Shown here piece after piece: positions 1 through 12,000 of a stretch of DNA of 64,000 nt. This stretch comes from Asterochloris sp. CNOR1. Lineage: Eukaryota; Chlorophyta; Trebouxiophyceae; Trebouxiales; Trebouxiaceae. Under the pieces are notes generated by a model. It saw nothing but the letters and a program-made list of their open reading frames with translations, did no database searches and was not told the origin of the DNA. Each line of letters begins with the position of its first letter. The first letter of the stretch is position 1. The stretch covers positions 3,844,001 to 3,908,000 of the forward strand of contig OZ017749.1 of NCBI GenBank assembly GCA_963969365.1. The letters are read 5' to 3'. Made by a program: the position numbers and the translations under genes.

Positions 1-3000
1 GACTGCGTATTGAAGGCCATAAGAGGGCAGCTAAGTCCTTGTGCCATTGCTGCAGGCACTAGCAGCGATCAGGACGCAAACACCTGAGCACATGCCACTC
101 ACCTGAGCAACCTTATCTGTCCAGGAAAAGATGAGGACATCTTGCTGAGCATGCAAATCATCCCTTGTTCCCATGAAATCGCCGATTATGAGCAAGCTGA
201 AGAAGGTTTCTGATGAACCTGCAGCCATATTCAACATTCATGCATTGATGGCAGGAGTTCGAACTGTGAAATGCAACCTGTGCCATGCTGGAAGTCACAT
301 GTCGCCTGCTTACCTCTCAAGGTACAAAGCTGGGCTGTGGTCTCCCCAAACATGATACAGAGGAGGTATGGAATGAACAACAGCAAAATAAAGATCAGCA
401 GCATCATGTGCAACAGAGCTGGCAAGGCCCTTGCCAGAGTTCTGGCCACCACTCCAAGGCGGGGCTGGAAGTCCCTGCATTGCACTGTCTAGTGTGTAAT
501 GCTTATCTCACCAAAATCAACAAGACAGACAACACAACTCACCATTGTTGCAGCCAGCGAATGACAAGCTGCACCAGAATGCTGGTCTGAAAGAATATGA
601 ACCAGCTGTGCAGCTCATACAGGATGTTGATGGCCTCAGCAAATTGAAGATATTGCTGAAACCCTGAAATCAAGCGCCAGCCAAATTCATCAGTGGACTC
701 TTTTGCTGCCAGCATTCCACCTCTGAGAGCCAACAGACTCAGCTCATTGAGGATACCATCACAGTACATCACCTGTGGTGTTTCTTGGCAGCTCCCAACG
801 ATCTGGGCCGCCTAGTTCTGTGGAGGTTGTGATTGTGTTGGTGACCATCAGGTGCCGTGCGTGCCCTGTGGGATCTGCATCGCCGGGAATCTCTGCATGG
901 CTGAGTGGCACGTGGGGCCACAATCTCTCCAGACCAGGATCTGGCCGCTCAGCTGCTGGCAAAGATGACCAGCAGCCATCTGCCAGGTATTGCAACTTGC
1001 GCGAGGTCGCTGGAGAGCTGCTCAGAGGTGCTGGTGGGGGGGAGGCCAGCATCAGTGGTGGCAAGGGGGGGGCCTCGACGAGAGGAGGCGGTGGAGGAGG
1101 CTCCATACGGTTGAGCAGGAAGAATCTGGCTTGGGCATACTCATCTGAATCATAGACCTCATAGTACGGCTGTGGCTGCAGATTGGTGCACTGACGCACG
1201 GCAAATGTCACGTACAAGGCCAGGCCTGCAAGCAAGAGCCAGAAGCATGAACGACACAAAGTTGTTGTCGCTCCCTCAGCAGCAACATCATACACACGTC
1301 ACCTGTCCATTGTGCGACGCAGATGGCCCAGTCATTGCCTAGCTGGGGGTGTTCCTTCAAGGCCTTCCAAAGTGATCCGCCAACATCCCGCTGAGCGCTT
1401 TGCACTTTGATGACAGTGAATGCTGTGAAGCATGCTGCCAGAACCACCAGGAATGCATCTGTGATGATGGGGCGCCATCTGCATTGCCAAGCACTATCTT
1501 TGGTAAGATCCTTTTGCCTCAGCAGGATGCGGGGGGTGTGCTTCACACACGAGGCCAACCTGCTCATCTTGATGCACAGCCAAATGATGCACAACATGTT
1601 TCAGCTAGCCTTGGAGGCTCACTCTGCGTTCGCAGCGCTGTAAGGAACGACTTGAAGCGCAGCAAAGGAGACGCTGCTGGTGATGGAGCCATCCCGATTC
1701 CAGGTCAATCTCAGTGCAAAGTAACCAAAGAGCCGTGCATTGCCATTGTAGGCCACCATCCTGAGCTGCATCTGCTGCACCCCATTGGCCAAGTACTTCC
1801 CGTCCTGCAATGAGACAGACGTCAGGTAAGGTGCACACCATCTAGATATGGCTTGAGGTCTGAGATCACTCAAATTTTCACTGCAAGTACAGGGCAATCC
1901 TTGGGTGCTCACCAGGAGGTATTGCAACACATCTGCACTGCGATTGGCTGACATCTCTGTCGTGAATAATGCAGGGAAGTCAACAATAGCACCAGGCATC
2001 TTCTCGTCCATGAAGCCAAAAGGATTGCCAGAGAAGTCTGCCTCTCCAGAACCCTGCAGGAGATAGAGCTGAAGCATGACCAGACAAGAAACCTGTGCAT
2101 GCAAGTTGCTTTCAGGGCAGCACGTTGAAAGCGCTCTCACTGTTGTGAGGTTGTAGAAAGACCCCTCCTGACCAACGAGCTGAATGTTCCACAGACTGGA
2201 GTAGGTGCCAAACACGGGGTCGTAGCCAAAAGGGCTGTTGGCTGTGGCCCCTGTCCGGTTTGCAGAGGCTGCATCAAGCAACCCTTGGTTGATAGCTGAG
2301 GGGTAGGCATACAACAGCAGCAGACAATGAGGACCAGCTTTTGCCTCACACTGACTGAGGTAGGCAAACTGCTGGTCCTGGCACGCAGAACCTAGCCTCC
2401 CAAAATGGCCTTGACACTTCAGCACAAAGCGTTCCTGCAAGGACCAGAGAAGATGTCTCAGGGTGTGACACAGGTTGTGAATGTTGTGCTCCAGTCATGT
2501 TGTTCTGTCAGCTGCAAAGGTGCCGCACCTGCTGTAAGAACAGGCCTGTCAGCAGCCTGTTGCTGCCCTTTGAGCCTAGGAAGCGCTCCCTGTATTGCTC
2601 TGTGACAGTCTCAGCAGGGTTGAGGTCTCTGGTGCTGTACACGTCGTAGCCATACCACAGACGCTCAAGCCAAGGCACTGCAGTTTCTGCTGATTGAGTA
2701 GCCGTCGCTGAGGTGTTGGCACTGGTACCATGGTTGACCTGCAAGCAGGTCACCATGCTGGGAGCAGGCCCCATGTTTCTCTTGCACAGCGGCGCAAGCG
2801 TTTTGTCCAGACCTGGAAGTAGTACTGTCCCTCGCCATCAATTCTTGCGCATGGGGTGCCAGACTGTGCAGCCAGCGCAGCTAAAAGTGTGGCAGCTTGC
2901 AACTGCTGAAGCTGCACCTGCAAGCTGACTAATGATAGCCGCATGGACTGCTCAGTTGCCTGCATGCCAAGGCAACTCAGTGATGCAGTGCACAAAGCCA

Positions 3001-6000
3001 TAGGGCTTGCATGAGTGCTTGCCAGTTTGCAAAGCCCTCAGCAGATCAGATCCATACTCACCGATACAGAGCCGAAAGAATAATTTGTGGAAGCGCTGGA
3101 GATGAGATTGAAGGCGGCCTGCACATTGCTGATTGAGGCATCCACTGAAGCTGAGGATGCAGCTGATAGGGCTGCCAAATCCTGCACAGTTACTGATCGC
3201 GCTGCCGCTGCCCCTTGAGACTGGGACGTCACTGCCACGGCAAGGGCTGTGACGATGGCACCTCCGCCGGCGCTTTGCTGGACGAGTTGCTGGGTCGCCT
3301 CCATCACTGCTGCCAGCTCAGCAAGCGATGGATCCACAGCTGGGGTGAGGGTTGCCGCCGCCGGCATGCCTGAGAGCTGTAGCACCTGATATGGCAGCAG
3401 CTGATTGCTAGCCACTGAAGCTGCTTGCAACAGGTAGGCATTCAGGGCTGCCAAGTTGCTGCTGGACTGAGCACTGTTGTTGTCAGCACTGCAGCTGGCA
3501 GCCAGGAAGAGGGGAGCCACTCCGTCATAGTAGAGGGAAGTGATGGCAGTTGCGTTGCACGTTGACACGCCCTGGAAGGCACTGGTCAGTAGGTGTAGCT
3601 TCAGCTGCAGAGCTGAGACAGTGGTGCTGGTGTCTGCTTGAAGTTGCCTGCGCTGGGGCCTGCCAGCAGCCGCGGCAACGGACACCAATTTTTTGGTGTG
3701 GGTGGCTGCCAGCGTGAAGGCAGTGTCAGCCTCTGCTTGCACCAACAGCTCCCGCCGCCGATAGCTGCTGCTATTGACGGTGGTGGCGTAAGCCGTGGTG
3801 TTGACAATAACTCGCACAGCCACCAGCACAGCAAAGTTGCCGCTGGTGACCGTGCCAGAGCTGTTAGAGGTATTGCTCACGACGTATGAGCTGAGGTTTT
3901 GCATGAGGCCTGCACTAACCAGGGTCACATCGCTCTGCTGCACTGCTGAGTAAGGAAAGGCGTCCACGTTGTCGAAGACAGTCGTGGCTGCCTCTGCCAC
4001 TGAAGTTCTGGGCCGCACCATGGTCAGCCATGCTGTCAGGGAGCCGGCCAGCGCTGAGCGCAGGGCAGCATTACCGCTGTAGTTCGTGCGGGGCAGGGCA
4101 GCTGCCCGTGCTGCCGCAGCTGATGCATTGGGGGCTTGGCTGATCAGCAGAACGCTGGCCACTACCTGCCCGGACTGGTAGGTGTTCACATTCAAGAAGA
4201 GGGGCAAAGCCGCTGTGCCTGAGGAGTCTGTGACGGAATATGTGAGCTGGTACCTGTATTGAGTCAGGGGCCAGGTTGGGGATTGGTCACACCTGCATGG
4301 GACTGAGCACCATCACTGGTTGGGCAAAGGAAAACCTGAATCCCACCTTGCCGGGAAGCACTGGCCTGCTTGCAGAGAGGCCAAGTAGCATGAGACGCAT
4401 GTGCCACTGGTGGCGTCTAGGCACCGCACTGTGGGGACCACTGTCACGGAAGCAGAGAGGTCACCATCCTGCTTGTCAAAGGCAGTGACTGCACAGTTGG
4501 CCTGGGACGCTGCATGAAGGCCACATGGAAACTTTGGTTGGTTCGCTGTGGCAGTGGGGCTCATCAGCTGAAGGGGCACAGGGGTTAGCCTACCAGAGGA
4601 GCGACAGGGTAACAGAGAGAGTGGGGCCGCAGAGCCGTAGGCAAAGTTGATGGCTGACCCTGCCCCCAGCAATCGAGTAGCTGCGGTGGACAGGCTGATG
4701 ACTGGAGGTGAGGGGATGAGCCCCAGTGATGCTGCCACAGAGCAGGTCAGTGGGTAGCACTTCCCGCCACAGAGGTACTGCCCTGCGCAAGGGCAATCCT
4801 GTCAGCGTGACTGGCAGCTGGGCACAGCTCTGCTGGGCACAAGTAGGCGTGATAACGATGATCTTCAAGGTGTCCACATCACCTGTTGCACAAGGGGACC
4901 CAATGACCAAGGTGCGATCAGCAGTCGCATTCAGCACAGGAGTGCCTCTGTCAAAGACCAGGAAGCTGATGCTGATGAGGGTGCCCACAGGCTGGCTGGT
5001 GTTGACGGCACAGTTTGCCAGGCCAACTCGACTGAACTCCTGCCCTGCATGCACAGAGATACAATTGCCATCGCGCAGGTGGTTGAGGTGGCCACTGTCC
5101 GGACAGGAGTCCAAAGCTGCAGGGGCAATTGCAAATTCTAAGCAGATCTCACCTGTGCAGTAGGTAGACAAGCAGCTGGAGGGTGGGCATGCCAGGATGT
5201 TGGCTGTCAAGTTGCCGTCCTGTGTGTCTGTTGCACTGCCTCCAGGCTCGCAGGGTGCAGCAAGGGATGGCTTCACACCTGAGCTGCAGGCGGCATATGT
5301 GCTGCTCTGGTTGACCTGGACTGTCAGCCCCAGGACGCTGGTGTCCAGGGTCAGGTTGGGCGCTGTGTTGGACGCCACGGAGGTGCTTGGCAGACAGACA
5401 CCATACTTGGAGCAGGCACCTGCAGGTAAATCAAAACCCTGGACGTACACCTTTTGCACAATCCCCAAGAGGCTGGAAGCAAACCACACTCACCAACGTT
5501 GCTGCACCAGCCCTCAGGCAGTATGCAGGGGTCCAGCACTGTGACTGTTCTGTTCACACTGCCAGTCTGCCCCTGGGCATCAGTGGCTGTGTAAGTGAAG
5601 ACGAAGGGCTCTGGGGAGGAAGCACCGTTAGGAGGGGTGGGCTGGGCAGTGCTGAACGCTCTGTTGCCTGCAGACTCAGCAGCAGACCTCGTTGCAAGCG
5701 CTGCTGTCTGCAGGTTGGGCAGGCAGGTGCTGCAGCGCTCAGAGGCTTCACCTTTGATGGTGACAGTGACTTTCAGGGCGCTGCCAGCTGAGTCTACAGC
5801 TGTGGCTCCTGGGTCGCTGTATGTGGTGCCTTGCCGGACTGTGATGCTGGCCTGCCCATTGAGAACAATGCTGGGCCCTGGGGGCAGAGATGGGCTTGGC
5901 GCTCGGGTTGTGGTTGAGGGTGCAGCTGCAGAGGCCCCAGACGGTCAATGCCAAATTGCTTGTCAGCTTTAAGCAATACACTTTGAGGTTGCACCTCAGA

Positions 6001-9000
6001 CAGGGTCAAGGCGCCATGCTTGGCCGTGCTCACTTTGTGCTGTGCTGCTGGGACGAGCTGTCGTGCTGGTCGCCACAGTGGTGGTGGGTTGCCTGGTTGT
6101 GGTAGCAGGAGGAGCTGAGGTGCTGGGTAAGGCTGTGCTAGGCTCTTCAGCTGTGATGTTGGGGGGAGCTGTTGCAGAGCCGGACGGAGCCGTTTTTGGC
6201 TGTGCAGCGGGTACAAGGACAGGTGCAGGTGCCGTGGGCTCCTCTGTGGAGGTGGTGGGAGCAACTGAAGTGGTTTCTGGATCTGTGATGGGCGCAGCTG
6301 TGGTGGACTCCTCACTGGAGGTGTATGGCGCAGCTGACGTGGACTCTGGAGCTGTGGTGGGCGGAGCTGTGGTGGGCTCCTCACTGATGGTGCTTGGCGC
6401 AGCTGAAATTGATTCCAATTCTGTGGTGGGAGGAGCTGTGCTGGGTTCTTCTGTGGTAGGCGGGGGCTCCGTGGGTTCCGCTGTGGTGGTGCTGGGAGGA
6501 GCCGTGGTGGGCTCACTGATCGTGGTGCTGGGCAGAGCGGTGGCAGGCTGCTCTGTGGGTGAGCTGGGTGACGCCGTTGAAGGTTCAGCTGTGGTTGAGC
6601 TGGGAGCCTCTGGTGAAGGCTCCCCTGTGGTGGTGCTGGGGGGCGGCATAGCAGGCGCCTCTGTGGGCGTCTCTGTGCTGCTTGTGGTGGGTATCACCAT
6701 GCTGGGTGGCTCCATGGAAGTTGGGTTGGGCACCTCTGTGGAGCTCGAGCTAGGCGGCTCTGTGGATGTCAGAGATGCTGTTGTGCTGATTGGTGGTGGC
6801 GGACTGCAAGGCAAGGGCTGCTTTAGTGAAACTAAGGGGGTCAGCAGGGTCGGATTGCGGTGGCGAGGTGGTGTACAATGCATCAAGAAGCCAGCTCCAG
6901 CGTCTGTGGCGGAATTGGCAGAATGCTGCCAAGGAAGCCTCATTGTTCGTGCCGAGCAGCATCATCAAGCTCAGAGCGCACACCTTGGAGGTGAAGGCAG
7001 GCTCTCAGGTGGTGGCGGGCTGGGACTGCACTCACAACACAGCATCTACAGGACAGCTCAGTGCACCAAGCCATGTGTGGTGCTTTGAAGGTCAGCACAC
7101 TGCTGAGCAACACTTCTATATGGTGCGGGTGGCAGATGGCATTTCAAACAGCTCAATGCAGCAGCCAGCAAGACCCATAAGCAGTAGTGTTGCCTTGGTA
7201 GTCAGATACGTCATGCTAAGCAACATATGCATGACCCTGGTGTGTGCTGGCTTCAAGCAGCCAGAAAAGGCAATGGGCTTTCAGACAGGTTAGTGCGACT
7301 TTGCAAAAACAAAATGTGTTGTTGTAGGCTGAGTGCAGTGGAGGCATTGTGGCCTACCTGACTGTTGTGGGAGGGCTTTCAGGTGGGGGCTGATCTGGTG
7401 GCGGCGGACTGCAGGCAGAGGACAGTGGATTGAACTGGTATGTCGCAAAGAAACTCAGCAGGCATGCTGGTCCTCGCTGGAACTGATGGCAGTCAGCAGA
7501 CGTCACTGAATGCCATTTGACACAGCCATGACAGGCTCAGCCAGGCACTGTGCAGGACTGCAGACACATGTCAAAGTCGAAGGCACCAGGAAAGGTTCTG
7601 CACAGGCTCTACACCTCACTGGGGGCAGGCTTTCTGGCAGTGGCAGACTGCAGGTTGACGGACTGGTCCTCAGAGAGGGGCCGTATCAATGAGGACAACA
7701 GTGGGAACTCCAGGCAACCATTCTGGGAATGGACAGCACAGTTTGCTGGGCAGCTGATCATGATGATGCTCCACAGATGTGATGCAGCCGCCAGCAAGCA
7801 ACAAGAACTGTACTTGCCTTGATGGCAGCGGAGGGCTTGAGGGCGGCGGAGGGCTGGGAGGCAGCAGACTACAGGCAGCATGTGAGCCAGGTCAGCAACA
7901 TAGCAGTCAGTGCAGTACTTTGCGTATAAGTGGACAGGTGCATATTGTCGTTAGCACAGGTGCATCTCATGTTGCCTTGCACAGCCTTGGTAAGCACGGC
8001 AGACCAGCACGGTGCTCTAAAGGCATCTTGGTGCGGGGCAAGATCTCAAAGTTTGGGGGCGATGGATGTGGCGATGGGCTGCAGGCAACGTCTTTGAGCC
8101 CGATGAGGAGCACTAGCAGTGATGAACTGTGACCCAGGCATGTGCATACAGCTGTGCAATCAGTGAGCAAGCATAACAGGGCAGCACAGGGACACAAAAG
8201 CTGTCAGTTTAAAGCAGGCTACAGTACCTGGGTGGCGGTGGAGGGGGCAGTGGCGGACTGCAGGCAGCAGACCAGATTTTAACCAGCTGAGAGCAGCGGC
8301 GAGCAACGGCTGCCAAACCATTTTTGCAGCCAAGCCTGACCATGGACAGCACCAGCAGAGGCAAGTGAGCAGCAGATGCTGCTTACAAAGCTTGGCACCG
8401 GAAAGGTCAGCGTCAGCATGCATTGCAGGCTCCAGGTGGCCGTCAAGACAGCATTGGACAGCTATGGGCCACACTATGAGAAGCAGCATGGGCTGGAATC
8501 GAGCTTGCCTTGGTGGCGGCGGTGGACTCGAGGGCGGATCAGGCGGTGGTGGACTGCAGGCAGCATGTGAGCCTGCTCAGCAACAGTAGCAGTCAGTGCA
8601 TTACTCTGCTTATAAGTGGACAGGTGCATATTGTCGTCAGCACAGGTGCACCTCATGTTGCCTTGCACAGCCTTGGTAAGCACGGCAGACCAGCACGGTG
8701 CTTTAAAGGCATCTTGGTGCGGGGCAAGAACTCAAACTTTGGGGGCGATGGATGTAGCGATGGGCTGCAGGCAATGTCTTTGAGCCCGATGAGGAGCACT
8801 AGCAGTGATGAACTGTGACCCAGGCATGTGCATGCAACTGTGCAATCAGTGAGCAAGCATAACAGGGCAGCACAGGGACACAGAAGCTGTCAGTGCAAAA
8901 GCAGGCAGCAGTACCTGGATGGCGGTGGAGGGGGCAGTGGCAGACTGCAGGCAGCAGACCAGATTTTAACCAGCTGAGAGCAGCGGCGAGCAATGGCTGC

Positions 9001-12000
9001 CAACTTGATCTTGCAATCAAGCCTGACCATGGACAGTACCAGCAGAGGCAAGCAGCAGATGCTGCTTACAAAGCTTGGCACAGGAAAGGTCAGCGCCAGC
9101 TTGCACTGTAGGCTCCAGGTGGCAGTCAAGACAGCTATGGGCAGCTATGGGCCACATTGTGAGAAGCAGCATGAGCTGTAATCAAGCTTGCCTCGTTGGA
9201 GGCGGCGGACTCGAAGGCGGATAAGGCGGTGGTGGACTGCAGGCAGAGAGCAACGCGGTCAGCGTGCAAAGAGCTCGACAGCATGCACTGCACCTGCAGT
9301 ATTGAGCAGCCAAAGGGCACCGTGGACACATCGAGCATATCAAGCCACAGCTGAGGCTTCATCAGCTCGGCATTGCAGTCAGCCACAGCCTTGCCTTGGT
9401 GGCGGCGGGGGGCTTAAAGGTGGAGGCGGAGGGTTTGGAGGTGGAGGCGGAGGGCGTGGAGGTGAAGGCGGAGGGTTTGGAGGTGGAGGCGGAGGGTGTG
9501 GAGGTGGAGGCGGAGGACTTGGAGGTGGCGGCGGAGGGTTCGGAGGTGGCGGCGGAGGGTTTGGAGGCGGAGGCGGCCTGCAGGCAGCCACGAGAGGTGC
9601 TCAGACAGATTAGCAAGACACATGAGGATGTGTTCAGGCAGCCGGCACAGGCAATCAGGTACCATGAGCATGCACCATAGTGGCTGGGTGGGGCTCAAGT
9701 CTGCCAAGGGTAACTTGGGAGCCTTAAGAGCCGTCAAGCTCAAGCAGACAAACGCTGGCGCTTCACACAGCGCAGTGCAGTGCAGTATTGAGCAATGGCC
9801 GACATTGTCCCTGCCTTGGTGGCGGCGGAGGACTTGGAGGCGGATGTGGTGGTGGTGGACTGCAGGCAGAGAGTAGCAGGTCAGGGTTGAAAGAGCACGG
9901 TAGCATGCACCACACCTGCAGTATTGGACGGCCAGACAGCACCGCAGACAACAGAATCATTTGCGCCACAGCAGATGCTTCATTAGCCAGGCACCAAAGT
10001 CAGCAGCAGTCTTGCCTCAATGGCGGGTGGCGGCGGAGGTGGCGGAGGGCTTGGAGGTGGGTGCGGACTTGGAGGCGGCGGCGGAGGGTTTGGAGGTGGG
10101 TGCGGCGGTGGAGGGCTTGGAGGTGGGTGCGGCGGTGGCGGACTGCAGGCAGGCGCCTCCTTTTATAACCAGCAGCAGCCAATGTAGGCAGCACACAGTG
10201 CAGCAGATGAAGCGCTTGAGAAAGCTGCAAGCCCCAGGCAGCAAGGGACAGACTGCAGGAAGCAGATGGCAGTGAGTGCCAGGCAGCGCAGCAATCAGCA
10301 CCTGGGAGGAGGTGGAGGGCTGGGAGGTGGAGGGCTGGGAGGTGGATGAGGTGGCGGCGGACTGCAGGCAGGCGCCTCAGCTCATGAACAGCAGAAGCTA
10401 GTGAAATAAACTAGGCAGCATGCAGTGCAGCAAGTAAAGCGCTTCAGAAAGCTGCAAGCCCAGGCGGCATGGGACAGACTGTTGGAAGCAGATGGCAGTG
10501 AGTGCAGCAAGCCCAGTGCAGCAGTCAGCACCTGGGTGGAGGTGGGCTTGGCGGTGGCGGACTGCAGGCAGCAAAGCAACAGGTTCAGGCTGCAACGCGG
10601 ATGGCAGCATCAACTGCAGGTGTACAGGAAACACAAACCAAACAGCAGCACAGCTCAGTTGAAGCAGATGTGAAACCACATCTGGTGCTTAGCATAGCAT
10701 GCGCAGCACACTGCCCGCCTTGGAGGAGGGGGCGAAGGACTCGGAGGTGGGGGCGGACTGCAAGACAGAAGAGGTGTAGCTCAGACAGCTGGGCCAGCAA
10801 TACACAGCGCTGGTTTCGAGGATCTGGTGGTGCTCAAGGCAGCACAAGCAGTACCATGAGCGAGCCGGCTGGCAGGGGCATCTTCAGTGTGCTTCTTCAG
10901 GAGACCCAGTGCCTCAGGTGCGAGACAGCAGTGGAAGTGGCACGGCCTGACTCACGGTGCGCATGTGGTCCCAATGGCTGTGCCTGCCGAGTGAAGTTTT
11001 GTGGGGGGCGTGAAGGGGTTGGCCCCGCACATCGCTGTGTTTTGTTGCACGGTGCTGACAGGGAACAGTAAAACATGTCAGTACATTGCTGGCAGGGAAT
11101 GATGAAAGACATGGGCAGTGATACAAATCAACACGTTTTTGGCAGGGAACAGTGAAACAAGTAGGTACAGTGCTGATAGGGTATAGTGAACGAGAATAGC
11201 ATTGACCGCTTGGATGGAGCCTTAGCATGTTTTCAGATGCCGCAGCAAATATACAAGGACGGGGCCTCTGATTCATGCCAAGAAGGCAACTCACAAGGTG
11301 GTGATCTGTGTTGAGTTAGCTAAACTGGGAGGCAGCGATCCCACCAGGACATTGTTGTCCATATTGCTGCAGAACAGGCGCAGCATCAGCAGGCACCAGC
11401 TGCAAGGTGCAACGAGCCATGCAGACCTGGTAGGCTGTCTTGCTGAGCAACTTTGGCAGCTGTGTGGCAGCAGGCGTCCAGAGCAGTGCAGACTGGCAGG
11501 CAGATGTGCTTGGCCATACTCACAAATTCGTCATGGAAGTGCAGAATGTGACGTTGGAAGAGATGGTACCTGTTAGCCCGAGGCCGTTCACAGCACTGCA
11601 GACAGCAGTGGCAGGGAGATTATTTGCAGCTCTGGCAGACATATGTTGCGCCAGATGGCTCTGCATCTTGATTCCAACAGAACTCACAGCCATCAGAGGG
11701 CGGGGCGACCAGCTTGGCAAGCAGCAGGCAGGAGCACCCTTGTACTAGCTACCAGGAATGTGGCAAGACATTGGCAAGCAGCTAGCCGACTGCCGCTGCA
11801 GCCACATGACAATGCCAAGGCGTGCAACTGGCGTGCAGTCAGCTGGCTGGCACAGCAGTTGTTGCAGCATATGGAATCCCAGAACCACCATTGAGTTCCA
11901 GGCCCAACAGCAGGCCAGCAGTCAGTGCTGCCTCAGCAGTGCCGTCAGACTGCTCTGGTGAGACGTCGCCATGCATTGGACTCACTGCTGCCTCAGCAGT

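Noticed and set aside
6042-7088. Plus-strand open frame, Val/Gly-rich, 348 codons
   Set aside because: It is the reverse complement of the Thr/Ser/Pro mucin exon; its composition follows from that exon and it has no splice or start support.
9188-9613. Plus-strand glycine-rich protein
   Set aside because: CCN-rich proline exons on the minus strand read as GGN on the plus strand. The conserved CTGCAG and GC/GT splice sites and the Ser-Pro frame favour the minus strand.
9362-9616. Ser/Ala/Thr reading of the same proline exon in another minus frame
   Set aside because: Phase 2 entry from neighbouring exons selects the proline frame; the alternative is only reached if a frame-breaking exon is included.
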